Origin: Isoetes taiwanensis
Lineage: Eukaryota > Streptophyta > Lycopodiopsida > Isoetales > Isoetaceae
Length of the DNA: 64,000 bases
Assembly: GCA_021234155.1 (NCBI GenBank)
Contig: JAJEKV010000206.1
Span: 1,488,001-1,552,000, forward strand
Direction: 5' to 3'
Part shown: positions 33,441 through 45,650 of the stretch, in pieces
Layout: every line of letters starts with the position of its first letter
Position numbering within the stretch: the stretch's first letter is position 1
Position numbers and translations under genes: made by a program
Notes under the pieces: model-generated
The model's database searches: none
Told to the model about the DNA's origin: nothing
What the model saw: the letters and a program-made list of their open reading frames with translations, nothing else

Positions 33441-33638
33441 AATCTGGGTCCTTCACACCCACCTCACAAACAAATCTTTGGCCCTATTGGAGACCTTGGT
33501 TATTCGTCCCCCTCATTGAAAACAAGTGGAAAATAGAAAATGGAAAGAAAAAAGCAAAAAATTGTCAAAAACATTGTCGGGAATCGTTTCTACCATTGAA
33601 AAACACCACAATAACCGGCAAAAAGACAATCGTGGAAT

Positions 33639-33737
33639 TTTTGGGTTCCCCTAGGGGGCAAATCCTTGCTTATGTGGGTTTCTGGCATGTCCTAGGTATA
33701 TGCTGGAATATACCTAGGATGTGCTGGTAACTGCTCC
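33639..33737 (+). repeat. Palindrome-rich 100-bp repeat, copy 2
   Basis: Same family as 24378-24470. It holds a perfect 7-bp stem (AGGTATA ... TATACCT). It lies about 60 bp upstream of the MAPEG-like ORF. Confidence 0.7.
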
Positions 33738-33799
33738 AAACCTATTATTCCCTGTAAATTGGTGGTCACCTGCGTTCTCGATCGGATGTTTCAACTGGA

Positions 33800-34160
33800 A
33801 TGGCTACTTCTCTGCTCCCAGCGCGGGTGCTCCATATTGCTCGCCCAAAGACTTCGTCTTTATGCCTTCGTCGAAGCTGTACAAATGCAGCAGCGTCCCT
33901 CTCTGTGCCTCCAGAATATGGACATGTGGCTTTAACTGATGCTTCTAGTGTTACTCTCACTCAATGGCAAGCCTTTCAGGTTGATACCTTTCAATAGCTC
34001 CATTCCCAGATTTGCAGACCAGAAATGTGTGTTTCGCATTTCAATTTTAATGGCATGCAAGTTTTAACTTGCCTCCAATTTAGTTCTCACCAATATCTAT
34101 CGTTATTTCCTCATCAGGTTGGGCTCCAGAGGCGAAATAGTGGTCCTAAATATCCAAAGG
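33800..34160 (+). pseudogene. MAPEG (microsomal GST 3-like) gene 5' fragment, copy 2
   Basis: Exon 1 (33800-33979) encodes a Ser/Arg-rich leader (MATSLLPARVLHIARPKTSS) and then VPPEYGHVALTDASSVTLTQ plus WQAFQ, resembling the first membrane segment of MAPEG proteins such as microsomal glutathione S-transferase 3. Exon 2 (34119-34160, acceptor ATCAG, donor GTAGTT) gives VGLQRRNSGPKYPK, equivalent to the family's QVGKARKKYKV.YP motif. Later exons with the Asn-Cys-X-Gln-Arg motif were not found downstream. Family enzymes work on glutathione or lipid peroxides in membranes. It is probably a truncated copy. Confidence 0.5.
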
Positions 34161-37148
34161 TAGTTTTCTTTGTAAAGCTAATGTGTCGTTGTGTCATATG
34201 GTTGGCATTTAAGACTAACTCTAGAAGAAATTAGGCTATCTGTTGAGCTTCAATATTGATAAGTAAATACTTTTAGAAATTTGAAACACATGCCGAGCAC
34301 CAAAGATTTTTTCAGGCCAATTCCCATAGAGTCATGGTATCAAGTATTCTATTGTTTTGAAGTAGCAATTTTGATTGATTGTGAAAACATGACTTTGAAG
34401 TATGATTTAAACCACTTCACCCTCCGGCTATGGACGGCTGAAGTTGATAAACTATGTGAGTACCAATGTGATTTGAGCAATGTGATATGTTCAAATATGT
34501 ATTTGTGTGAGCCACCCATCTTGGCTATAAAATTCCAATAATTCTAATTTCCTACTGCCCAATACTTTGTACAGCATAGCAGGCTTTCCAAGAACTTAAA
34601 CTGCAGGAAGGTGCTTCTTTATATCCTTCTGTTCACACACAAGCCTGTTTTTGGTTTTTAACACAGACAATTCTAAACTGCATGACTATATTTTATGACG
34701 AATATAGATGTTATGATCCAGGTACGAATTATCAAGGCAGGGTAGGCTGGGCCAAAGATTTGAACTACGATGAGGTGAATCTAACTATATCCCTTTAGCT
34801 GGGCTATTCAATACAGTTGACAGCACTAATTTAATGCAGCACTAATTTAATGCAGACACAAAGGTCTCAAACTTATTGAATTGGATTGTTGTTGACAAAG
34901 CTCTACATTGTTCGAGCTTGGAAAGAAGAACCCATTATAGAAAATTTGTCTGATGTGCTTTTTGTAGAAAATTTGTTCTTGGAGCGTGCAGCATAGAGCA
35001 TTCTACAGATGTTTGCTATTGGCATAATGTTTACTAGGATGCAATTGCATGGAATATAACTTTTTCTAGATTGTGCAGCTATGGCAATCCAAAAGGTGCC
35101 TAGAACAGTGTTGCTCACTGAGATCATTTTATTGCCAAATAAGCAAATTTTTTGTGTACCAATAACATCTTCTATTATTTTGTTTAAAGTTACTGCATGT
35201 TATGCAAATTATATATGAATGCTAAGCCTATATCAGTTATGGAACAATCTTAGTCCAACGCGAGCATTAACAAATCCAAAATGCAAATGAAGCATTGCTA
35301 CCATATCATATCATTTCGGTCATTCTGTTTCAGATTTTCCTTTTCCAAATAGATGGCAAGGAATATAACCTGTAAGAGTATCTCAGAATGTGAGACATTG
35401 TGATTTACAAAATGTTTGTGCATATTATTGTGATTTGCAGACATGTTTATGCTTCGCATATATGTACGTACTCCAAAAGGTCTAATTCTAATTGTTGCTA
35501 CAGTGGCATAAGGATGTTAAAACCATTTGTGTGCTACAAAACACTGTATATGGTGCATGTTTACTGGACACTTCTCATCATATGATATACTGGTCTTTGA
35601 ACCAATTCATTGAAAAATTCAAATTTGAAAACATAAGATAGCATGTTGGCAACGTTGATATGTTGGAGCAGTATATGTATGTAAAATTATGTTGTTTCAT
35701 TGTATGTCGAAGTTCCCTTTCACGTTTTATGCATTAAAATTTTCACGCATTCGACACCACCTTGGCAATAGTTTAAAATGAACAACAAGTTTGACGAATG
35801 GACACAAGTTGGACGTTCATATCATTTTCAACTAGCACAAATTCGGTAGAGAGAAATGTTTGCGGCGGCTGTGGCCGGCGCGATAAAGTGCACCCACTTC
35901 GGAAACCGGCTAACCGGTTGTCACATCCATTCTATTGTACAATTCTATTGTACGCTTTTGCTTCAATTCTTTCGAAAATAATGGAGTAGGGAAGGAATAA
36001 ACCAAAGGATTGGGCAGCGGATTTGGTCTAGAATACGGGGCCTTTGCTGGAGCATCGACCAACAGAGAATGTGGAAGTTTGACAACCAGATAAAGAAAGC
36101 GCCCAACTGCTGAAGCTGTTGGCATAGCTTTCGACCAACCCAGCCAAAACATTACTTTGAACTATGATTTAAGCCACTCCACCCTTCGGCCATGGAGGGC
36201 AACCCTCCGTGAGCAGCACCTTGTTATTTTTTATAGCTTTTGACGTGCTTTTTATGCTAGTTTTTTTTGGTAGTTTTTTTGTTTTCAAGAAATGAGAAAG
36301 GCTAGGGAAAAAGTATGTTTTCAAGAAATGAGAAAGGCTAGGGAAATGAGAAAGGCATGGAAACAGGGCGACGCGCGGAGCGATGTTGACATGCCAAGAA
36401 AGGCATGTAGATTGCCTTTCTTGTAATGTGGAAGACATTAAAGAAGCATTCTGCGGCAAGTGAAAACTCTGGAATGCTTGGTAGATCCTTGGAATGCATG
36501 GTAAAAGCTTCGGAATGATGGGTAAATCATGAGGATGCTGGTAGAAATGCCGGAACAGCCGTTCTTGCAGTTCGTCACAGAACAAAAAAATTTCAGTAAC
36601 ATTCTTGGATTTGAAACATGGCACGTGGCGCGGCACTATTAGAGGATAAAGCAGAATGCTTCTTAACTGAAAAATTACAATTTGAAAGAACCGAATGCAC
36701 TATTGGAAAACAGATGGTCGAACTCCTCCGAGGGATCTTCCAGCAAGACTTACGCATTCAATATGTTACATGAATTAATACGCCAGACTTGATCTGAGAA
36801 GAATCCTAGCCTTTCCGGGAAGAAATTCCTTCTGACTAGTGAATGCAACGATATTCTTAATTGAAAACAGATTTATACAGGTTAATTTGACTCAAAATCC
36901 GATAGTTGAAACCTATTTTACACATCTCATAAGAAATTACGATTGGGTGGCCAGTGGAATGTCATCGAATATTAGTCATTTAGTGTATTTTACTCCGTGC
37001 AAAAATATTGAGAAGAGAGCACCTGAAACAAAACAAATTCTCCTAAACAGAAACATGGAATGTACATTATTTTTTCTGTAAAAAAAAGAAAGTCCCACAT
37101 GCTGCAAACCTCGTATACTTCTTGTATTTGGTGATGAGGTCCATCTTT
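34161..37148. other. No recognisable gene; several short duplications
   Basis: A segment of about 48 bp at 34387-34436 recurs at 36148-36197 (shared TATGATTTAAACCACTTCACC-like words). Small tandem repeats: an 18-bp unit twice at about 34823-34858; a 36-bp unit twice at 36281-36345 (TTTTCAAGAAATGAGAAAGG). A minus-strand frame at 36169-36636 (155 codons) is low-complexity Ser/Phe/His-rich, takes in that duplication and has no recognised domain. Confidence 0.6.
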
Positions 37149-39096
37149 TCAAACTGCCAGGCTTGAGAGTCTAAACAAATGGACTTTCAAAGTTTTGGGA
37201 TCTAAGAGTTCAAACAGCAAGATATCTCCAAGTTTAAGACAGTGCTCAATTCTAAATTCATTCCATCCTTTGGAAAATCCTAGGGATGAGGTCCAGCGCA
37301 ATGCATGGGTGCAGGTATCAGAGCAATAGAAGGTTACCTTGCCATCTTTTTTCAGACCTGACATGTGTTGGCAGATAAATCCACCATCAAATCTCTGTCA
37401 TAAGACACCAAAACTTAATCACATACACTTAACCACGTGTGTGGCATAAAAAATGTAGAAGACAAGTACTTACAAGTGTTCTTTTCAGTCTGGATTCCGT
37501 CAACTTGACAGAGAAATATGGATTGCTAAGCTTTTGAGCATATTGTTCTGCTTGCTCCTTCAAAGCCAAAAACTTATAACCTGTGAATCTTTTGGATGTT
37601 TTTGAAGACTTTCGATAAACACCTCCACTGTCACTACTTTGGCTAGAACAACCATCTGCTGAGGTGATGCTTTGGTTTGGAGCCTTGTTGCTGCATCTCT
37701 GGCTTTCACTACTAAAGCTTATTTCTGCTTCTAGATCCTCACATAAATCCGCTCTTTCTTTTTCAGCAGAAAAGTTGTTGCAGTGATAGATATGGAATGT
37801 AATGCAGCATGGAGAAGTTAGTTCTAATAGTGCCATATCATTCTCTTCGATACAATGGCAGAGATTGAATTCCCTCCAGCCTGAACCGAGATGTCCGGGG
37901 CCTTTACATAACCATTTTATGTCTGTGCTCTTAGAGCCAGGAATTTTAGCGCTTATACATTGCCCATGTTTGACATCAATCAGTTCTGCAAAGCTGCGTG
38001 GAATGTCCTGCAACAAATGAAGAAAGAACCAACATTTTAAGCCTAGAAACCAGATAACGCATTAGATCAACAGATGAAGAAAGAATCAATATGAGTAAGC
38101 TTATTAGCAGATAAACAGATAAACGTTGCATCACCATATATAAAAATCAATTAACATGTTTAAACTTAAAATATTAGAGTACCATATGAAAAAACTAGAG
38201 GCAAGTAAAGCACTAGAGAAGAAAAATAACTTAAAAGACGACCATAATAGTTGCTTCACCATAAAAAAAAAAAAAAATCAATTAACATGTTTAAACTTAA
38301 AACACGAAAGTACCATATAAAAAAAACTAGAGGCAAGTAGTAGTAGTAAAGCATTAAAAAACAGAAAATAAAGCATTGGAAAAAAAAATAACTTACAAGA
38401 CGGCCATAATACAGTCTTGCTGGTGTAAACTTGACAATGATACTTGGATTTTCCAGTCTTTTTTGATGGGCTGCCACTTCAGCCCTGATTTTTTTTTCAG
38501 ACCTGATTTGTTTCTTTCGTTTTGGAGCTTCAACATCCAGATCAACAAGATCATCCCTAATTTTGTGTCTCTTAGCATCAGCATTATCTTTGCCAGTGAA
38601 AGTTCTTTTTTTCCCCTGTTGGGAAGAAAGAACATCGTCAAGCTCCAAATTTCCAGTGGAGTATGGATTGGCATTGCCCTTTTCATCCTTCTCAGGATCT
38701 GCAATCTTTCTAGCACAGGAAAAAATATTATGCATTATTTGATCGTTTATCACTCCCATCCTCATCTCAGACTGTTCAAATAACTGGCAAAAAAGAATAT
38801 CGCCCTCTTTCATTCCATTCTCTTTTTCAATCTCTCTCCAACCTTCTGCAATGTAAATAGTCTGTTTTCTTTTGTCAAGCTGAACATGATATGGCCCTTT
38901 GGGGGTTTGGATAACCAGAGGTCCGCTGCATAAGTGAGTGCTCACTAAACTGAATGGAAGTTCCTGTTCATTTTACTAAGATTAAAAGCAGAAGATGCAT
39001 AGAAAACTAAAAGGAAATGAAAGAAAACAAGTATACCAGCAAAGGCTTGTCTTCAACGGTCGCTGTAAAATGAACAAGCATTTTGCTCGCCACCAT
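37149..39096 (-). CDS. REM-like transcription factor with three B3 domains
   Basis: A complete four-exon model, all phase 0 with GT/AG borders: 39096-39037, 38963-38397, 38007-37474 and 37394-37149, giving 468 residues. B3 domain 1 (about 7-100) spans exons 1-2 (GPYHVQLDKRKQTIYIAEGW, EGDILFCQLF). Domain 2 (about 192-285) spans exons 2-3 (NPSIIVKFTPARLYYGRL, GSGWREFNLCHCIEENDMAL). Domain 3 (about 371-465) spans exons 3-4 (NPYFSVKLTESRLKRTL, GFSKGWNEFRIEHCLKLGDI). Linkers are charged and Ser-rich, with KRKKQIRSEKK as a likely nuclear signal. B3/REM proteins bind DNA in the nucleus; the target is unknown. No breaks are seen. It is the best host gene here. The next ATG (MLVHF) is an alternative start. 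Confidence 0.85.
38125..38425 (-). repeat. Tandem duplication of exon 2 end plus intron start in the B3 gene
   Basis: About 120 bp of intron 2 next to exon 2 are duplicated: ATCAATTAACATGTTTAAAC occurs at about 38147 and 38278. The inner copy repeats the last exon bases (CTATTATGGTCGTCTT) but its donor reads TTAAGT, whereas the used donor (38396-38391) is GTAAGT. Confidence 0.8.
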
Positions 39097-40877
39097 GCTT
39101 CCTTCCTCCTCGCCTCTTATTTGCGAGCGCCTTATTAGTGGATCCGTTGATTTCTAGAGCTTGGATGGGCCATTGTCTTGTCAAACTTTAATAAGCAGCA
39201 TTGCGTTACGGTTTTGTGACAGGAAACTTAAGAATGCTGAAACATAGGACTGCACTGCAGCATACACATAGGACTGCAGCATACGACAATCCTCAGGCTT
39301 TTTAGGCATGAAAATAAGGGGCTACTATTCAACCTATGATATGACAGACCATTTGAATGTGACCATTACTTTTGATTATCCATACCCGCTTTAACTCAAC
39401 ATACCATATCCTATCTATTTACATCTGTTACACCTATGCACCACTTCTATCGGATGTCTTGTCTAATTGACCATATATGTCACTAATTCATGCCAACCTT
39501 TCTTGCTTCTCTTCTGTAGAAATTTCTTCCATTGCAGATTCTTCATGCAACCATATTAGCATCAGCAAGGAATATGATTGTAAGGAATATGATTGTAATG
39601 TATCTGTACCTAAATTTTAAAGTTCATGTTGAATGTGTGCATATAAACTTGTAGAACCTCTTAAATATTAGAGATTGCATAACGTTATTATAATATGGGC
39701 AGTGCTAGTGATACTATTGGATTGTCCAGCTATCATTGAGATAGGTACCTTGTAAGAGGAAATGATAGTTTACATGACGTTTTAATATGCTTGATTGCAA
39801 ACTTCTGACAATACTACATTGTTTGAATATTAGGATCTCGTCTTTCTCACCGAGGGGTTATTGCCCTGCTAAACTAGGTACAAACGTATGCTTTACTAGA
39901 AGCTTGACCCCGACGATGCCCAGCATTTGTCGTGGACACGTAAGGTTTAGGGTTAGATACTGCATGCAGGTGCTCGACACGATTGTTCAGGGCATATGGC
40001 ATGGGTAGATTTATGGAGTATGTAGTTAGAACATAGTGCATAATGTGCACTGATGGCAGAACCACAAACCAAAGTTAAGTATGCCACGTAGTCCTCAACA
40101 TGTGATTTTTGCCAAATTAATTTGATGATGTTGTTCCAAATGCTAAGGTTTTGCTTATTGTTGTTGCAAAATTATTAGTCAACATGTTCCCTTGTTCACA
40201 ATGAAAGGGCAAACCGTGAAATTGGTGGGTTGATTGAATATTATTGAGATATACTAATTCGACAGATAATATTAGGAATTTCTGTACATCCAACGACGAA
40301 GTTAAAATTCTCTTTGCGTTACGTGAGTTAATAGGTACATTACATAGTTCATAGGTGACTTGGTTGCCATTGGATGTCGTGATCGATGTCATAGTGCCAT
40401 ATGACCGTCCACTGCAAATAAGAGGATGGAGCGTTTGCTATGCCTGAATCTACCCAAGGTCTATGAGGTATTTGCATTGCATGGTGCCTTCCCAACACCA
40501 TCACCATCACCACAATGGGCAGGTGTCTGTTCCTTTTTCTTTTTTTCAAGACATGGAATATGTGAAGGGGAGGCCACAACTTCTGCCATGGAGAGCTGTC
40601 TCTTGGGTGCATGCTTTTCTTTGCATTTTTTCCTATGTTTCTGCTATGAAGACAAATAGAGAGTCATCAAAACTGGGTATGGAGGAAATGATTTGATGTA
40701 GAACGACAATTGGGCCTTCTGTTTGGCATTTTACGAGTTCAACAACAATCTTGAAAACTTCTACTTGTCTGTTGTTATTGGTTGCGGTAAACGTAAGCAT
40801 CGGTGTTCCTGTCTGGGTTGCTTAGCAGAATTTTGCTGCAAGGCTCTCTTGATTGGCAAACTAAATTCAAAGTTTAT
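39097..40877. other. No recognisable gene; B3 gene upstream region on its left
   Basis: The first few hundred bases are the presumed promoter of the B3 gene; no clear TATA box was identified. A 16-bp unit (AGGAATATGATTGTAA) is tandemly duplicated at about 39568-39600. Frames at 40426-40696 are open in two phases but match no family I recognise. Confidence 0.5.
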
Positions 40878-41140
40878 GCTTTTGAACTTGGGGACAGAAA
40901 ATGGAGGTTTGATTTGGGAATCTTCAACCAATGTATCTTCTAGAGAGTTGAACTAGTCTAGCAACTAGATAATGTATAACAACGAGAGTCAAGTGATATG
41001 TCAATGCTTTGATTTTCCTTCTGATGTTATGCTCCCATGGTAGAGCCTTGCAAGTCCCTCGATGCTGATGAACAGAAAAAACTCTTTAACTAGAGAAGAA
41101 GCGATCCATGGTGCATCTATTGAACATAACAGGTTGGTTT
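40878..41140. repeat. Dispersed repeat A, copy 2
   Basis: Gap-free match to 691-953. Here it is followed by unique sequence instead of (GA)n, and repeat B lies about 770 bp further right. Confidence 0.9.
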
Positions 41141-41842
41141 CGTATCTCAACATAACAGGCAAAGTGCAACCTTATTTTGTTTAACCTTCCAGTTCTAATC
41201 TTTGCAAGCAAGTTTAAAACCCACTAATCTTGAAACAGTTCTTCATCCTGCAAACTAGAAATGTTATCGTAGTTCCCTAGCCCTGTTACCCCATATGATC
41301 TCCAACTTATAAGGTTAGGACAGATGGAAACCTTGCTCTTCACACACTAAACATGAAGATCATGATGTGGAACACGTTTAAAATGTTTCATGATCCATGC
41401 CAACTTCTCTTAATATGTGGTCAATTTGGAATCTGTCATTTAATGGACAATGTGAATGTTTGTTGGAATATTGGACCAATAATCTCCTTAAGGCCATAAC
41501 TTGGTATTTGAGTCCACTAGTATATAAAGAGAAGAAAAAAAACAAGAAACAGACAACAAGGGAAGAGGAAAACTTGAATAAAATCAAATGAAGAATTCCA
41601 TCAAGTCGTTTAAACAATCAAATAGGATTTTCTCGTTCTTAGACCGATCTTCATGATCGTTGGAAGCCCTTTTTTCGATTGAGGGAGGGGAAAAATGAAA
41701 GTAATTTTGATTTCTTTCATTTATTGTAATCAATCATAACAACTATTAAATATCACATTGTTCAATCAACTTATTGAAAATTAAAATATTTTGGTTCTAC
41801 TACCTATATAAAAAAGAAACTAAAAGAAAAACAAGAGAGAAG
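41141..41842. other. No recognisable gene between repeats A and B
   Basis: AT-rich sequence with short, unremarkable frames and no visible similarity to the DNA between A and B at the first locus. Confidence 0.5.
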
Positions 41843-41914
41843 AGAATAGAATAGAATAGAATAGAATAGAATAGAATAGAATAGAATAGAATAGAATAGA
41901 ATAGAATAGAATAG
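41843..41914. repeat. (AGAAT)n microsatellite, about 14 units
   Basis: A pure pentanucleotide tract directly abuts repeat B. The same unit forms the tails of LINE-A copy 1 and LINE-B copy 1, read on the minus strand as TTCTA/TATTC. Confidence 0.97.
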
Positions 41915-42011
41915 AGAGAGATATTAATTTGAATACTTGTTAATTATGTAATGCCGCAATGCATGTTGCAACTATAGTGGAGGCCAATTTGGGCAATAAT
42001 AGTGCGAACGA
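41914..42011. repeat. Dispersed repeat B, copy 2
   Basis: Matches 11767-11861. Its outer side is (AGAAT)n where the first copy has (GA)n, which fits variable tails on related minus-strand retroelement copies. Confidence 0.85.
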
Positions 42012-42129
42012 ATAATTATTTTTCGTCAACCATTGCTCTCGAAGTTAGTTCGGTGCTTGAGGTTTTGTAGCCAACACGTGCTGGAAGCGCCCCGGGCACT
42101 CTGGTGGTGGGCACTAAGAGGTGATGGGG

Positions 42130-42285
42130 ATTGTAAGATTATATGTATGTCAGCATTTTTGTTACTGCCATGGTTTTTCCCTCGAAAACCCTTTGGAGCG
42201 AGGGTTTTTAATCCAAATAGTAATATGTCTGTTGCGCTCCTTTATTGGGTCCCTTAGGATGATTGGTCTCTGCACTCAATTCAAC
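42130..42285 (+). mobile_element. LINE-B 3' UTR fragment
   Basis: Contains GGTTTTTCCCTCGAAAACCCTT and, about 70 bp on, ATTGGGTCCCTTAGGATGATTGG, matching the 3' terminal sequences of the LINE-B copies in order and spacing. No tail remains. Orientation is plus. Confidence 0.6.
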
Positions 42286-43599
42286 TCAATAATGTTCTAC
42301 ATACACATGCAACAAAAGTGTGCAAATCTTTTTTCTTCTTTTATAGACAGGGATTTTCATATAATTATAAAGTATAGAAAATACATCATGTAGGAAGGTT
42401 TCAAATCATAACTAGTGAATTGTCAACTGAAATTATATTTAAACTCATCTTGATCGTGGATGCTAAGTGCACTAGCACCTCATTTATCAACAAAAGGGTA
42501 GTGGAAATGATGTGTTAAAGATCAATCTCGATGATGCTAGCGGATATAAACTCATATGAGCTTTGGATCAAACAATTCATAAAGATAGCCTTGAGTCTTT
42601 ATTACACTACAGACTAGAGCATAGTAACTTCAATTTTCTTTTCATCCTTTATTGCCTTCCACATCTCCATGCAAGATAGTCTTGAAGCCTTAGAACGCTA
42701 AAACTAATCCACTTTGCAACTCCGCAAAATATGGCACAAGATCTCTTCAGTACAATCCATTCTTGTTGTCTTCAAAGTAAAATAGTCGCTTATTGTACCT
42801 CTTTGGTACAAACCATTTTTGTTGTGTTAAAAGTAAAATAGTCGGGAAGAATCAATGCATGACCTAAACTGCCACACCCTAATTGCCTTGACAATCCCCT
42901 ATCTTATTCACATTCCTAGCTATTTAAATGCCACAGCATTGAGTCAGAGTTGACAATGACTTACTTTTAACTATCCACATTACTAATCTCTTTTAATGAT
43001 CCAATTAGTATTTGGTTGTCAATCAAGTCCATTTAATCACATGTACAACTATGTCTTTTGCCGTTATTAGAAACTAATCTAAGAACTCTAACTTCAATCA
43101 ATGGAATTTCACAATTTTGCACTATAACAAATCCGAATGGCATAGCATATTCAATCAGGCTTAAGAAGCTCAATCATTGACAATTGTAAGGATCATGTCA
43201 CCTTAATATTAGCCAGGTTTTTTAGATTCATTCTCCTTTGGATTGGCATATGCCCTGGGCTGAAGAACCATATGTATCAGTACAAGTCATGAGAAGGAGC
43301 ATACAACTCAGTCAATAAACAAGATTTTTCCTCATACGTAGCATTAAACACAATAAGTCATACATTTTTGCATGGGTAATAAATGTATTTTATCCTATAA
43401 CCATGCAGAATTGTACTCTTCAAACAAAGAATACACTTCTATAGAAGGAAGATACATAATATCCTTAAAGAGGTAACTTAAACAAAAAAAGAAAACCTTT
43501 AGTGTCTTAAACAAAAGACCTTGAGAGAAGCTATTTGTCACAGAGTCCATTTCGCACAATACTTTCCTCATTTCATGTTCTGAATAAAACATATATATT
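42286..43599. other. No recognisable gene
   Basis: AT-rich DNA without long frames, RNA genes or evident repeats, apart from a short duplicated phrase (GTACAATCCATTCTTGTTGT / GTACAAACCATTTTTGTTGT, about 42750-42830). Confidence 0.5.
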
Positions 43600-43885
43600 C
43601 TAAACGAGGTGCACCCTGAACTACCTCAGTCGTCAAATTCGTCGATCCTACAAGGCAGATCGTATGTTGGAGCCTCTGGGCACCTCTCGTTTCGCTTATA
43701 GTCATTTATGATTGGAGGCGCCTATGATTTTGAAATATGAATTACGATTTCGCCTAAGGTTTTGAGGGAATATCGAACATCTATATGGATTTTAGAATAT
43801 GAAATACGGGGATCGAACCTTTACAAAAGTAACTCAATGTCCTAATAAGACTACTTTAACCAATATACCCAGCGGGCTATTGTGA
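43600..43885 (-). mobile_element. tRNA-derived SINE
   Basis: Minus strand: GCTGGGTATATTGGTTAAAG (A-box region, from about 43876) and GGTTCGATCCC (B box, about 43810-43820) are spaced as in a tRNA-type RNA polymerase III promoter, followed by about 200 bp of unrelated body down to about 43600. The head is too diverged and too long between boxes to be a tRNA gene. No clean target duplication was found. Confidence 0.5.
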
Positions 43886-44106
43886 TTATTTTTTTATCTT
43901 GAATCTATGTCTTTTTTTATAACAACTTATTCAATTGTTTTAGGGATATCTTTATATCATAAAATTATACCGTATGTCCGTTGTGAATGGTGCCCTAGAT
44001 CGGACGGTTGAGGATTTGATCGACCAACGGTGAAGATGATGCGTGCGTATTTTGAACCAAAGTTTCATCTTGATCGTTGGTTCAATACATTCATTCAATC
44101 CGACAG

Positions 44107-44655
44107 TCAAAGGATGAAAGGGAAAATGGGAAAAGGGAAGGGAAAAGAGAAAGGAAAGAAAGGAAAGGAGAGGGGGAAATTGAGAAAAAAAGAAAAGGGA
44201 GAAGGAAAGGGGAAGGGGAAGAGAAAAAATGTGGAAAAAAGGGCACGAGAAAAAGGAAAGGGTAAGGCAAAAGTAAAAGAAACTGAAGAGGAGAAAATGG
44301 AAGGGAAAAAAGTGGAACTGAGATTAGGTCGGGAGAGGAGGAAAAAGGAAGAGAAAAGGCCATTAACAAAAGAGAAAGCAAAAAGGACAGGAGGAAAGAA
44401 AAGCAAACAGGATGGGAGAAAAGGAAAATAAAAAGAATACAGGGCATGTGAAAAGGAAAGCGAAAAAAATGGAAAATAGAAAAGGGAAAAGGAAAAAGCG
44501 ATGAGTAGGTAAATGGAAAAGGAAAATGTGAAAAAAAGGGAAAAGGCAAATGGGAAGCTTGGCCCCTTTGGGAGGGGGAGGGATGTAAAACGGGAAAATA
44601 AAAAAGGGGAGGAAAGGAAGAGCAAAACAGAAAAAGAAAAAAGAGTAAAGGACCT
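44107..44655. repeat. Polypurine block, about 550 bp
   Basis: Almost only A and G on the plus strand (words GGGAAAAGG, AAAGGAAAGG, GGAGAAAATGG), with scattered pyrimidines. Frames of 133 Lys/Glu/Gly-rich codons (plus) and 172 Phe/Ser-rich codons (minus) follow from composition and are not called as genes. Such tracts can form triplex (H-DNA) structures. Confidence 0.85.
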
Positions 44656-45573
44656 AGGAAGAAGCTGGAGCTACAACAGCCACTATCGCCGTAACAGAAG
44701 GTTTATAATTTTCGAATGGCTGCCTTGAAACGTAAAAGACCGATTCTGACCAATAATGGGTTTGCATGAAGACGTTTTGGATCATATATGGAATGAAGGA
44801 GGAGATACAAAATGCTAGAATCGGCCTGTAGACGCTCTGGCTAAGGATCTCGCGAATTGACCAAACATATATTTGAGATAACTATTGCATGCACCACATC
44901 CTAGCAAATTTCTGGATAAATAATATCTTTTGGCTGTTGTTTATGCGAAGAGTGTGCAATTCGTAGAGTATCTAGTTCCAGCTTTGAGTCTTCAGAAATT
45001 TAACATTTAAGACATCAAGTTCTAAAGTTGAGCCTAGTAAAGAAATGTAATGTTTGGGACTGAATTGCCCAAGATTCCCTTTAGATCACTGTAAGATTTT
45101 CAAAAAATCCACAAAAAGTTCGTATAGTATTTAAGTAATTTGTTATATGGAAGTGTGTTCAGTTCGTATAGTATTTAATTCCAGCTTTAAATCTTCGAAA
45201 ATTTAAAAGTCAAATTTCAAGATTCGTCGTGATTCTATCAAGATTTACTTGGAGTCTCCAATATGCCTGTGCAAATACTGTGCAGCTCATATCGTATTAG
45301 TTCAAGCTTGCAATTAAGGAGACAATTCCCTAATGGCATTTGCTCCTACCATATGAATAGTGAGCAATTTGTATGGTCTTTAGATCGAGCTTCAAATTTG
45401 GCAAATGTAAACATTGAGGCACCAAGTTATAGGTATAACACTGCATATACATTGATCTTTCACTTTGGAAAAAGTAAACGTCGAGGCATTAACTTCTAGA
45501 TAGATTATGGTTGTAAACATGTTGCATGTTCAATGTGTGAAATCTTATTTAGTTTAACCAAATTTATAAGAAC

Positions 45574-45650
45574 AGAATAGAATGATTTTTTATCGTTCAC
45601 GGAGACCAATCGGCCCATGGGACCCAATGAAAGTGACGTGGTATTTAGAG
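45574..45650 (-). mobile_element. Very short LINE-B 3' end (5'-truncated)
   Basis: Only the last 60 or so bases of the LINE-B terminus (minus strand GGGTCCCATGGGCCGATTGG) followed by a short ATTCT tail are present: a dead-on-arrival insertion. Confidence 0.7.

Noticed and set aside
36169..36636. 155-codon minus-strand ORF
   Set aside because: Low complexity, takes in a 36-bp tandem duplication, and shows no recognised domain or splice context.
44030..44625. Lys/Glu-rich (plus) and Phe/Ser-rich (minus) proteins
   Set aside because: They result from the polypurine composition, with no domain and no conserved start.
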